Assembly (NCBI GenBank): GCA_026419775.2
Contig: JAOPGA020001721.1
Span: 1-64,000, forward strand
Source of the DNA: Acrasis kona
Lineage: Eukaryota > Heterolobosea > Eutetramitea > Acrasida > Acrasidae
Reading direction: 5' to 3'
DNA: 64,000 bases
Position numbers and translations under genes: made by a program
Shown here: positions 1 to 9,473 of the stretch, piece after piece
How the letters are laid out: each line of letters starts with the position of its first letter
Numbering within the stretch: the first letter of the stretch is position 1
The notes under the pieces: generated by a model
What the model was told of the DNA's origin: nothing
Seen by the model: the letters and a program-made list of their open reading frames with translations, nothing else
The model's database searches: none

Positions 1-371
1 TGACCAGGAGCCAAAACAGAAAAAAAGGAACACGAATGTATGGGATGAATAAAGATTGTGTTTTTAGTACATAATTGTGTTTATGGCAACCTCTTCAAAA
101 CAAAGGATATTGATAAATAGAAGAAAATAAAAAGAAATAGGCTTTTTTTATTTGCTTCTATTCATTATTATATACCCTATTTCTATTTGTCCTTATCCTT
201 TTTTTTCGAGTTCGCAGACAAATACACTCCAAATAATAAAAAAGACAAATAATAATTCATAAAATTCTGCTAGGGAACCTCGAATAGTCGAATTCCCTTT
301 TTAAAAAGCTAACGTCTATCTCCGCTCAGATAATTGGATTCTTGTATTTACAATAAAACGGTTTCCAAAGC
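1..371. other. Intergenic, upstream of the receptor gene
   Basis: AT-rich non-coding DNA with A and T tracts. The last 30 bases before the ATG at 372 should hold the 5' UTR. I see no other gene, repeat or recognisable regulatory site. A gene ending left of the window may contribute the first bases. Confidence 0.5.
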
Positions 372-3300
372 ATGAGGAATCTTGCTGGGCTCATACTGCT
401 GCTGTTAAATTGTCTGAGCGTTGAACCCCAAGCTGCCATCATCAATACCTTTGCGGGAAATGGAATTGAGAGCTATTCTGGGGAGAATGTTATGGGGATA
501 ACATCTCAAGTTTCAAGTTACGCGGTCGCCTATGATTCGTCGAAATCGTTGTTGTATTTCACAAATCTACATCGCGTACAGGTGCTCGATTGTACCACTG
601 GACTCGTTAATTCTATAGCAGGAACAGCAATTGGTGGATATAATGGCGACAACGTCATAGCTACCAATGCTCTACTTTTTTATCCTTCGGGAATAGCAGT
701 CGACAACATCAATAACCTTGTTTACATTGCTGATAGTTATAATCATCGCATCAGAGTAGTGAACAGAACTAACAACATCATCTCGACTTTTGCAGGAACA
801 GGAGTGTATGGATATAACGGCGACAACATCATAGCTACCAATGCTCTACTTTTTTATCCTTCGGAAATAGCAGTCGACAACATCAATAACCTTGTTTACA
901 TTACTGATAGAAGTAATTATCGCATCAGAGTAGTGAACAGAACAAACAACATCATCTCGACTTTTGCAGGAACAGGAATAGGTGGATATAACGGCGACAA
1001 CATCATAGCTACCAATGCTCTACTTTATAATCCTTCGGGAATAGCAGTCGACAACATCAATAACCTTGTTTACATTGCTGATAGTGATAATCATCGCATC
1101 AGAGTAGTGAACAGAACTAACAACATCATCTCGACTTTTGCAGGAACAGGAGTGTATGGATATAACGGCGACAACATCATAGCTACCAATGCTCTACTTT
1201 ATAATCCTTCGGGAATAGCAGTCGACAACATCAATAACCTTGTTTACATTGCTGATAGTGATAATAATCGCATCAGAGTAGTGAACAGAACAAACAACAT
1301 CATCTCGACTTTTGCAGGAACAGGAGTGTATGGATATAACGGCGACAACATCATAGCTACCAATGCTCTACTTTATAATCCTTCGGGAATAGCAGTCGAC
1401 AACATCAATAACCTTGTTTACGTAGTCGATCGTGATAACAATCGAATTAGAGTTTTACGTCAATCAACGCTTATGTCAGCATGTAGCTCAACTCCCACAT
1501 TTACGCCTACGTCCAGTCCCACGCTATCTCTAGGTCCAACTTCTACACCAACTGCTCTAACCTCTACGTTCACACCTACCACTACTCCCACGCCAACTCT
1601 TGGTCCAACTCAACTTCTTACGCCCACACCTACCCCCACAACTACCCCAACTCAAACTCCAACACCTGTATCTACACCAACAAGTACTCCAACATCTAGT
1701 CCCACTGTAACTCATTCTATCGTAACTCAAACTATGATCCCTACCACTACTCCCACGTCAACTCTTGCCCCAACTCAACCTCTTACGCCCACACCTACCC
1801 TAACTATCACACCAAAAAATACTCTCGCTGTTACATCCGCCATAACACCTACGTCCACAACAGTTTCAACAATCTCTAATCTCTCAACACCTGCGAATAA
1901 TTTTCCGACTCTTGCTGCGAATTTGAACATCTCCAGTGCAAACTTGATAAATGATATCAACACGATACGAAACAACACACATGCAGAGAATATTGATAGG
2001 GCCCAAATATTGGGTTTGCTATCCGATGCGCTGCAGGTCAATGTGGACAATTACATGGAACAAATTGCCATTGACTCGGTTCAAATCATTTCGGATATTT
2101 TGCTCACGTCAAACTACTCATCACAAGAAACAGTCCAAAATGCGAATCGAGCAGTCGATAGTATCGTCGGCTACGTCCTTCGAAATATTTCTGACGACAA
2201 TCCAAAGTTCGAAGCATCTTCACCCAAGCTATCCATTATGATAACGAAGAGTAACTTGTCTACCATTTTGGATACAACAATATCAAGTAGAAACATATCC
2301 ATTACGTTCCCATCAAGTTTCCGCACCGATAAATCATCAACAATCATGAACAATAGATTTTCAAACATTATAGTTTTGTCGCAATTCAATTATTTCAACA
2401 CCACCATTCCAAGTGGCGTGTTTACTCTGAAACTAATTGACGATACCATGAATCTGTTAAACATTAGTGGATTGATCGAACCCATCACGTTTAACATTGG
2501 CTACAGAACAAACAATACCAGAAATCAATACTTATCGAATTCATCCATCGTGCGGCCGATCTGTAAATACTTGGATGTAGATATGAACGTTTGGAAATCA
2601 GACGGATGCTTTATTGTTAATCACACCAAAGATTATTACACTTGTGCCTGTAATCATACTACCGATTATAGCGTGTTTCTGGAAGCAGCGCCTCGCCTAA
2701 ATTTTTTGAATGCATCCGACTTGACGTTGATCATAAATCTGAACAAGGATAATCTTGCAACCGTGATTGTCCTGGCTTCGATTAGTGGCATATACATTAT
2801 CATGATGCTGATCATATTGATTGTGACTATCATCAGGAAGAATATTGTCCAAGAAGAGTATGAAGTTGGACGATTCAGATTAATGATCCTCAATTATATC
2901 AATCACTGTCAATACTTGTCTTATCTGAGCGATCGACAGAAAGGATCGTTCGGTAGGTTTGAAAAAGTCACCGTGGTATACTTGTACGTCATTGGCTCTA
3001 TGCTAGGCAATGCTCTTTCCTTCGGTCAAACAAACTCGGATAACATTGTGCAAATGTTCGCAGCAGGATTTATTTGCAGCATCGTTGTCACGCCTTTCGT
3101 GGCAATCTTCACCTTTTTGTTCAGCAAGGTTCAGCGCCGTCACCAAAAGAGAGAGCAGGTCAAAATTGTTCCGACCATTGAAACGGTACAGGTGGATCAG
3201 GAGCCTGTTCAAGTCAAAGTCATTTTCGATCAAAGAGTGATCGACTTCATGAAGGAAGAAGAAGCTGCGTTCGAGTCTATCCCTGTAGTCGAAGATGAAC

Positions 3301-4256
3301 AGATCGAAAAACCTAGTGCAATGAACCAGATGTTAAATCGTTTGGATGATGCTTTCGACAAGATGGCAAAGTATGGGCATGGTGTGGTATCCAGAATATC
3401 ATGGCAGGGCATCGTTATATTTTTGCTCGCGTCAACAATCTACTTTTCGCTCGTTGTAGCTTTTGTCATTTCAGCTCCTTATTGTTTCAAAATTTTGTCC
3501 GATCTCACAATGTCTATATTGACGGGCGTCTTTGTCGATGGCTACTTTGTGGCCGTTTTCATCCTGTTTGCCTACGTGAGAAACAAACAATTTGCCGAGG
3601 GTAAATTGTCAAAGTGGAGGACGTCAAAAACAATCATCGTGATGGGAATTGTGGTGATTGTGGTGTTGCTGTGCGCCATTATAACGTTAGCCCCCATCAA
3701 TGGCACCCTGATTTCTCAGCATTCAAACTGGTACCACCGGGCCATCGTAATCAATGCAAGCCTGGCAGGATTGATTGTGTTGGCGATCGTGTGGATGACG
3801 TTCATGACAATCCATCGTGAACCTCCAAAAGAACAAGAACTCTGCGCCGATGAAGAAAAAGATTTAATAGCTTACATCAAAGAACGTATCAGAGTTGTGG
3901 CCACAATACCGTGGTGGGTGATTTTTATCATCTACCTATTGTGCTTTTGCTACGTAGGAGTGGTGTCCTACCTGCTCGTGATTTATGGGATCAAGTTTGG
4001 ATCGGAATCCAATTACTGGTTGGGAGCGTGTGGGCTATCGCTCGTTCAAGATATCTTTATCAACTCTCCGTTTGGATTTTTTGTTAAGACCATGTTGCTG
4101 GTCCTCATCTTGGAATTTGTTGCAGCAATTTTTTTTGGATCAACCGAATCAGACAAAACCAAACCAATCGATAATGTCATGATGGAACAAACGGCAATTG
4201 AGAATGCTTGTCCTGAATCGATCGAAACAAGTCAAGTACAGGTATATGAATATTAG
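372..4256 (+). CDS. NHL-propeller / GPS-containing polycystin-1-like receptor
   Basis: Single-exon gene for 1294 aa, predicted surface receptor. An N-terminal signal peptide (about residues 1-22) precedes six NHL-type beta-propeller blades (about 25-365; motif GIAVDxxNNLVYIAD). A Thr/Pro-rich mucin-like stalk (about 375-505) and a GAIN-like region rich in N-x-T/S sites follow. A GPS motif lies near residues 729-768, with C...W...GC and CACNHTTDYSVFL. The usual cleavage triad HL/T is HT/T here, so self-cleavage is plausible but uncertain. About nine hydrophobic helices follow from residue 794. The helix near WLGACGLSLVQD and NSP resembles polycystin-1 TM regions rather than a 7TM GPCR. No PLAT domain is visible after TM1. 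Ligand unknown. Architecture inferred from motifs; polycystin kinship is moderately sure. Confidence 0.8.
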   Translation: MRNLAGLILLLLNCLSVEPQAAIINTFAGNGIESYSGENVMGITSQVSSYAVAYDSSKSLLYFTNLHRVQVLDCTTGLVNSIAGTAIGGYNGDNVIATNALLFYPSGIAVDNINNLVYIADSYNHRIRVVNRTNNIISTFAGTGVYGYNGDNIIATNALLFYPSEIAVDNINNLVYITDRSNYRIRVVNRTNNIISTFAGTGIGGYNGDNIIATNALLYNPSGIAVDNINNLVYIADSDNHRIRVVNRTNNIISTFAGTGVYGYNGDNIIATNALLYNPSGIAVDNINNLVYIADSDNNRIRVVNRTNNIISTFAGTGVYGYNGDNIIATNALLYNPSGIAVDNINNLVYVVDRDNNRIRVLRQSTLMSACSSTPTFTPTSSPTLSLGPTSTPTALTSTFTPTTTPTPTLGPTQLLTPTPTPTTTPTQTPTPVSTPTSTPTSSPTVTHSIVTQTMIPTTTPTSTLAPTQPLTPTPTLTITPKNTLAVTSAITPTSTTVSTISNLSTPANNFPTLAANLNISSANLINDINTIRNNTHAENIDRAQILGLLSDALQVNVDNYMEQIAIDSVQIISDILLTSNYSSQETVQNANRAVDSIVGYVLRNISDDNPKFEASSPKLSIMITKSNLSTILDTTISSRNISITFPSSFRTDKSSTIMNNRFSNIIVLSQFNYFNTTIPSGVFTLKLIDDTMNLLNISGLIEPITFNIGYRTNNTRNQYLSNSSIVRPICKYLDVDMNVWKSDGCFIVNHTKDYYTCACNHTTDYSVFLEAAPRLNFLNASDLTLIINLNKDNLATVIVLASISGIYIIMMLIILIVTIIRKNIVQEEYEVGRFRLMILNYINHCQYLSYLSDRQKGSFGRFEKVTVVYLYVIGSMLGNALSFGQTNSDNIVQMFAAGFICSIVVTPFVAIFTFLFSKVQRRHQKREQVKIVPTIETVQVDQEPVQVKVIFDQRVIDFMKEEEAAFESIPVVEDEQIEKPSAMNQMLNRLDDAFDKMAKYGHGVVSRISWQGIVIFLLASTIYFSLVVAFVISAPYCFKILSDLTMSILTGVFVDGYFVAVFILFAYVRNKQFAEGKLSKWRTSKTIIVMGIVVIVVLLCAIITLAPINGTLISQHSNWYHRAIVINASLAGLIVLAIVWMTFMTIHREPPKEQELCADEEKDLIAYIKERIRVVATIPWWVIFIIYLLCFCYVGVVSYLLVIYGIKFGSESNYWLGACGLSLVQDIFINSPFGFFVKTMLLVLILEFVAAIFFGSTESDKTKPIDNVMMEQTAIENACPESIETSQVQVYEY
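607..1476 (+). repeat. 174-bp tandem repeat encoding NHL blades
   Basis: Five consecutive units of 174 bp (58 codons) start at 607, 781, 955, 1129 and 1303. The middle units are almost identical at DNA level, including synonymous positions, while the first and last units drift. This points to recent duplication or gene conversion inside the receptor ectodomain. Collapse or expansion of the array during assembly is possible. Confidence 0.9.
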
Positions 4257-4688
4257 GCTACTCCAACAATTAATCGCTTGTGAATGTTGAATAGTTTCGT
4301 AACCACACTCGATTGAGGATGTCATTTCGACCCAGTGATTGGGAATGCAATTGATCATTACTAATGATATGAATCTTTGTATAACAGGGTTTACGGTGCT
4401 AAATAAATTTTTGTTTGACCATACATTGAATAAAGAATTTTACATTTATTAATTTCGTTAAATCTTTTCTTATTATATTGGAGTGAGTTAGTTATGCAAA
4501 TTGATTTGCCTTTGAAGGTTTCTTCATGTCAATATCCATATTGTTATCCATGTGCCTTTAGCAATAATATTTGTATAACATCGTCATGCGGTTTGCGAAA
4601 TGGAAACGGTTTCTTACAATAACGAAATGACATTTGACGACAAAATCCTATTTTTGCGCCCGCTAAAGCGTTTCCGCAAACAATAATA
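4257..4688. other. Intergenic region
   Basis: Contains the 3' UTR of the receptor with AATAAA-like signals near 4400 and 4430, then the upstream region of the next gene. I see no ORF with coding character. Confidence 0.5.
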
Positions 4689-5096
4689 ATGCCCACAGAA
4701 AGTGATCACGCAAGGCTTATGCGTGAAGCTAATCAATTTGACAAGAACATCGACCCTGAAGAAGCTAACAGAAGAAAGAACGGTTCAAAATACATCGGAA
4801 TTATTGCAGCCTTTGTTTATCTATTCCTGATATCCCCATATTCCCCTGTTGACAGCAGATTGTACAGAGGAGCAATATGCCTGCCATTCGTATTCCTAAC
4901 TGTTGGTGGCTACATGTCTGGTGAGACAGGGATCTGAGGTTGTGCCTATCAGGGTAAATCCAGAATCAACGGAGTTGATTTGGATATCCCTGATAGGAGT
5001 ATCGCGAACAGAATCTTCAAGAAGGCAGTCACCGTACACTCCAGCATGGTTGCTGTAGGAGTTCTCATAACAGTGCTTTTGGCCTGCTTCCCCTAG
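4689..5096 (+). CDS. Small membrane protein, spliced (unknown family)
   Basis: The open frame from 4689 reaches an in-frame TGA at 4935. The same frame then continues with coding character to TAG at 5094-5096 (RSIANRIFKKAVTVHSSMV, then a hydrophobic helix). The best reconciliation is a phase-0 intron 4902-4952 (51 nt, weak donor GTTGGT, good acceptor CTATCAG). It removes the TGA and gives about 118 aa. Two hydrophobic helices are seen (near residues 37-52 and close to the C-terminus), with a charged N-terminus and no signal peptide. An alternative is a 33-nt intron 4906-4938; UGA recoding is less likely. I do not recognise the family. Confidence 0.55.
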
Positions 5097-5270
5097 AAGA
5101 TTTGATTAGTAGTTGAAACATTTACGGTAATGACGCAGCTCTTCAAAACAGTAATGTGAATTTCTTGCTGAAATAGTATTGTTCAATAGTTAATTAAATC
5201 TTTTTCAATCAATTGTTGTTGACAAATTACTACAAGCTCATAGATGCAAATAGATTTATTCCATACATAC

Positions 5271-6476
5271 TTAATGTTTCCACGCTGTGGTTAAATTACC
5301 GGCGAGTTTTAAATAGTAATCACTTGGTAATTGTTTTCCATCAATACTCAAGTACAAGAATTTATCCCCTACTGGCGTATCCTCTTTTCTACTTGCAGCC
5401 TTGAATATGGCAGTGGCTTCATCCACTTCATCAAACATTGCAATGTACAAGAATGTATTTGTTCTCTGTAATTTAATCAACATGCGTTCGGCTTGGGCTC
5501 TGAAAAAGTCACCTCCATTTCTAGGTATTTGATTGAGCTCCCGTCCTGGTGGGCTTAAATTCTTCCAAGAGAAACCTGGGAATAGTACAGGTGCGTACCA
5601 TTTGTTTCTGCTTAATGTTAATCGTTGGTCATCTGGTACTTGCTTGTCAAATGTTGATTCGAAACCTGAACGGGATCCGTAGCGTCCCACAGCCCATGGG
5701 CTCACTCCATCAAAGTTGAGTAGAGCGTCGACGAAACCTGGTCTGGCATCTCTATCTTGAGTGCGCCAGAAGTAGGGTACACCGGCTATGCAGAAGCAGT
5801 TTTGTGATTTGAGGTAGTTTGCAATCTCAATTGCTTGGTTAGGTGTGTCCTGTCTTTCAGAAAATCCGAGACCCCAAACGACGACCACAGGCTTGTTGTC
5901 GTGTTTTTGGTACCTTGGAGATCTTGTCACGCCAAACTCACCAGAGAGGTATCCCCAATCTTTCTTTAATAGATCAACTAAATTGTTTGCATTTACTCCT
6001 GACACGTCGTACATGATTGCAAATGTTCGTCCATGGGTTGCGGCCGAGGTCATCATGTTTCTTGTGACGGTGTTTCTGAGTTTAAAGAACCTCGGGTCTT
6101 GTACCTCTCCCAAAAATCTTTGTAGAAAAGCAGAATCAATGTTATAATTTTTCATCCACTCGAAATGTTTGTCGACAATTGAGGGGTGACCAGAGGAATA
6201 TAGCCTTGCAACCTGTCCGTTTTGGTAGCGCAAGTTGGTGTCTTTCATGGCTTGTGGGTCGTACTCTGTTGTGTCCGGCCATAAATCAAAATTTAATGTG
6301 TCGGTGTCCACTTTGTGCTCGTCCTTGCTCCAATGACGCCACCCTACTCCAAATCCATCGGATTCATGGTTGAACCAACCTTGGTATCCTACAACCACCT
6401 TACCATTCATTGTGTTTGCGTCAACATCACAATAAGCGATGGAAACCAATGCAATGGCAACTAAAAGCTTAATCAT
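5271..6476 (-). CDS. Secreted GH71/99-like glycosidase
   Basis: Intronless, 401 aa. A signal peptide (MIKLLVAIALVSIAYC) is followed by the signature of the GH71/99-like 'xylosidase/arabinosidase' proteins: GKVVVGYQGWF, then GWRHW, TLNFDLWPD and LQRFLGEV. The fold expected from the family is a TIM barrel acting on polysaccharide outside the cell or in food vacuoles. The C-terminal part holds FLYIAMFDEVDEATAIFK, typical of these proteins (conserved acidic residues after beta strands). The exact substrate cannot be read from sequence. The best relatives I recall are bacterial and fungal, so lateral acquisition is possible but untested. Confidence 0.8.
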   Translation of the reverse strand: MIKLLVAIALVSIAYCDVDANTMNGKVVVGYQGWFNHESDGFGVGWRHWSKDEHKVDTDTLNFDLWPDTTEYDPQAMKDTNLRYQNGQVARLYSSGHPSIVDKHFEWMKNYNIDSAFLQRFLGEVQDPRFFKLRNTVTRNMMTSAATHGRTFAIMYDVSGVNANNLVDLLKKDWGYLSGEFGVTRSPRYQKHDNKPVVVVWGLGFSERQDTPNQAIEIANYLKSQNCFCIAGVPYFWRTQDRDARPGFVDALLNFDGVSPWAVGRYGSRSGFESTFDKQVPDDQRLTLSRNKWYAPVLFPGFSWKNLSPPGRELNQIPRNGGDFFRAQAERMLIKLQRTNTFLYIAMFDEVDEATAIFKAASRKEDTPVGDKFLYLSIDGKQLPSDYYLKLAGNLTTAWKH

Positions 6477-6717
6477 GTCAATGTTTTGCTTTCAACGTCG
6501 AGTCATTAACAAAAAGACTTTTGGGAGACGGCCTATCTTTATTCTCCCATATGGTCAATTGCGACTTGATTGAACCAATCACAAAGTGTTCATTGTATCG
6601 ACAGCAGACAGGAGAAGAAGAACAAGATTCGTAGTGACTGTTTTATTTTAACTGACGCAATACATTCAAGACAACACCAACACAAACAAAACCATTTTGC
6701 AAATTTACAATTCATCA

Positions 6718-7965
6718 TTACTGTCTAACCTTAATGCTGCGCCCTTGACTAATTAACTTGGATCTCACAATCGGGTCTCTGTGTATGATATTTACCGGCA
6801 CTTCATCTAATTGAGCCTTACGGTACACCCACAAGCGACGGTTATCTACCGACCAATAACAATCTACACCCTTGACCACCTGAATAGGCGGTATTTGACC
6901 GACATGTACATGTTCTTGTCGTAAATCTTGCAACATTTGATGTATTGTTCGTCCATCCTGAAAATGTTGACTAATGCTGGATTGAGTAAATCTTATTTCA
7001 TTAGGGTCTATCCAGGCATCTACTTGATAACTTTGTTCTCCGCTATCATTGCGATTAATATCACAATGATAATTGATTTCGTCACCATCTTCTTCGCCAC
7101 GACAATGCTCACTGGGCACAAATAAATGGTAACGTCTGTGGAATTGATTACATGGACATGCTCTCCATTTGCCCTCTCCATTTGTTACAAGGAAGAAATC
7201 CCCAATGGGACCGAGAGTAAGATACTCAGGATCCAGTTCATCAATTGTCTCCTGAGCAACGTCATTAATGTCACCGCACCAAGTATTGCCATCCTCGAAT
7301 TTGACCCAATACCCTTTACGCTCATCAAGAGTTAGGTATCGAATGGGTGGCAAATGTTTTGGTCTTTTACATAGTCCAGACGTTAACCGACTAGGTAGAT
7401 TATAGTACTCGGAGCCATCTTCTAATCGAAGGTAGAAAGATGCATCTCCCCCAAGTGCAATATAAGAGATGTTCCTGTCTCTTACAAGTTCGCTAAGGCC
7501 TTGATTTTCAAAGTACCAATCCCTTCTACCATCAGTAAATTGAATGTAGAATTCGGTAAGATTTTCTGGATTAAGCGCAACAAATGAAATTGCAGTGCTA
7601 GCTCCGTACCTTTTGACAACAGCAGCAAGTTTAGTGGGAACGCAATGGTATTCGTGGTGTGTGGTTCCTCTTCTCCACATAAATATACCGCTATGACAGA
7701 AAGCGGTACACAAACCATCGGCTGTTGATTCTTCAACGTGTGAATTGGATTCACCACTTTCAGTCATAGATTCATCGCTTTGATTTGAGGGAATAGCTCT
7801 AATGTAGCCGCTGAACGATATTATTCTCTCTGTTTGCTCACTACCGATTTGTCCTGGCGAATCTTCTTCAAGCCTTCTCCTTTTATATGGGCTGTTCGAC
7901 GTTGGTGTGAACATATTTCTTATATCCCTTTTTGAGCATTTCAGACCGAACTTATTATTGGTCAA
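6718..7965 (-). CDS. Protein with EDGS-type repeats and ParB-like RFTQ/NRRLW tail
   Basis: Intronless, 415 aa. A basic, possibly nuclear N-terminus (YKRRRLEED) precedes three or four short repeats of the form 'phi-x-L-phi-x-(E/T)DG' (residues about 125-275: FTDGRRDWYF, LEDGSEYYNL, FEDGNTWCG). The tail (about 325-400) carries EIRFTQSSISQHFQDGRTI, IPPIQVV and SVDNRRLWVYR. That signature occurs in ParB/sulfiredoxin-like domains of many protists, fungi and bacterial effectors, where DNRRL lies in the nucleotide or substrate pocket. A nuclease or nucleotide-binding role is only an inference. The family of the repeats is not recognised. Confidence 0.65.
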   Translation of the reverse strand: MTNNKFGLKCSKRDIRNMFTPTSNSPYKRRRLEEDSPGQIGSEQTERIISFSGYIRAIPSNQSDESMTESGESNSHVEESTADGLCTAFCHSGIFMWRRGTTHHEYHCVPTKLAAVVKRYGASTAISFVALNPENLTEFYIQFTDGRRDWYFENQGLSELVRDRNISYIALGGDASFYLRLEDGSEYYNLPSRLTSGLCKRPKHLPPIRYLTLDERKGYWVKFEDGNTWCGDINDVAQETIDELDPEYLTLGPIGDFFLVTNGEGKWRACPCNQFHRRYHLFVPSEHCRGEEDGDEINYHCDINRNDSGEQSYQVDAWIDPNEIRFTQSSISQHFQDGRTIHQMLQDLRQEHVHVGQIPPIQVVKGVDCYWSVDNRRLWVYRKAQLDEVPVNIIHRDPIVRSKLISQGRSIKVRQ

Positions 7966-8215
7966 CTGGCCTGATTAATATTGGATTGTTCTTGCAACAT
8001 GACACAACATCAATAGATAATGAAGAGAATTATGTTTTAATGTTTTTACACTTGTCATAGTAGATGCTCACAACCGGGTTAAAAAATTATCCGACCGGGG
8101 ATGTTCTGTGGAATTTTGGAGTTTTGCGCCCTCCGTATTTTCCGCATGATCTTTAGTTTCTCTATCCCTCCTTTAATTTTATCTGTATTACTCCGTGTCT
8201 CTAAAAGCTTTGAGT

Positions 8216-8596
8216 TTAGGTTGTTGTGTTGCAAAATGTAATGTCACTTACTAGTCTGCGGTTTGTATTCAGGTTCTCCTTTAGAGCACGCATTTCAGCG
8301 ATGATATTCTGAACATTAACATCGCTAAGATGAACCTGCCTATTTTTTTCGTTATGACTGGGGGCAGGAGTATTTGTGATGAGGTTAGGTATATGAGCGT
8401 CCAATATATCCCTTGGTAGACGAAGAGGAGTATTGCTTATAGCAACTGCCTTCATTTCTGAAATCGGGTTGTGGTTAAATGGGAACATAAAATTATCAGG
8501 AGGTAGTGTATTGAATCTATGCGTCTGAAAGCTAGGGACAGTTTTCACGTCTTTGATTTGCAGATGCCTCCTACCGCTGTCATGAAGCATGTTCAT
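8216..8596 (-). CDS. Hypothetical protein, 126 aa
   Basis: Open frame of 126 codons with a plausible ATG (MNMLHDSGRRH). It has no recognisable domain, signal peptide or membrane helix. The C-terminal half (NVQNIIAEMRALKENL) could form a short helix. It stands alone between larger genes. It could equally be a chance ORF or one exon of an unseen gene. Confidence 0.3.
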   Translation of the reverse strand: MNMLHDSGRRHLQIKDVKTVPSFQTHRFNTLPPDNFMFPFNHNPISEMKAVAISNTPLRLPRDILDAHIPNLITNTPAPSHNEKNRQVHLSDVNVQNIIAEMRALKENLNTNRRLVSDITFCNTTT

Positions 8597-9473
8597 AATT
8601 TTTTGATTGAACGGAGTTTTCTGGAGTAAAAAATAATTTAATTATTTTAACAATTTACAATATGTCCAAAACAAGATTTATTACTTTAAAGTTGTAATTG
8701 TCGGACTTTCGAGGGGGCAAAGGATATGTTACTCATTATATTATAAAAAATAAACTTTTAAAGCTGCGGCCCGGGATGATGGGATTTAGAAGTTCCTTCC
8801 ATTAGATATTATATATTTGTTCAATTAACAAACGAAGGTTAAGGACACAGAGTGAGAATGATGTTGGTCTTTGTATTTGTAGGGTAGTGTGGGATTGGTT
8901 GGGAGATCAGGTCTCCTTGTTCTTATTGTTCGGGGATAAATAATAGCTCCCTTGCCCAGATTCATGTTACCCACAGTCACATCAAATATCAGAAATGAAA
9001 GTTGTACGATTTATCTACGACTGTTATCAATGGCGAGAGATACTGTAAGCCATGAGCGTTTTCTGGTCCCGGTTATTTTTGATTTTAATGTAGCATGTGG
9101 CAACCGTAATGAGTTCGGTAATGGTAGTTGGTCGCCCAAGAAATCTCAAGCAACATTTGAATTGTACTTTGCTAGGTCGGTCAAACTATTTTTGATTTGA
9201 TTTACAAATCGTAATGTATTGAATATGTTTCTTCACTAGTAAATAATCGTTTTTGCTTGTAGGACGCAGGTATAGTGTATATGTGATAAATTTGATTTAT
9301 CGGCAGTTCCCAGAGGGTTTTTTGTTTTTCCACTTTGTGTGTTGACTTTTTTTTGTAATCTAAACATTTCAATACCATAGAGACCGACAGGACTGCAAAT
9401 ACATATACAATATAACCAATGACGTATAACGTGTCAAGTTTTATTTTAAAATTTAACAGAACTTTTTTAGACG
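8597..9473. other. Intergenic, 877 bp
   Basis: AT-rich, with no convincing gene. A 78-codon plus-strand frame from the ATG at 8964 has mixed composition and no family signal. A 105-codon minus frame at 9202-9519 overlaps the tail of the next gene in another phase and is rejected. The right end should contain the 3' UTR of the minus-strand gene ending at 9474. Confidence 0.4.

Noticed and set aside
5128-5190. Possible SECIS element after the small membrane-protein gene
   Set aside because: An ATGA and an AA-bearing loop can be found, but no stem of useful length pairs around them.
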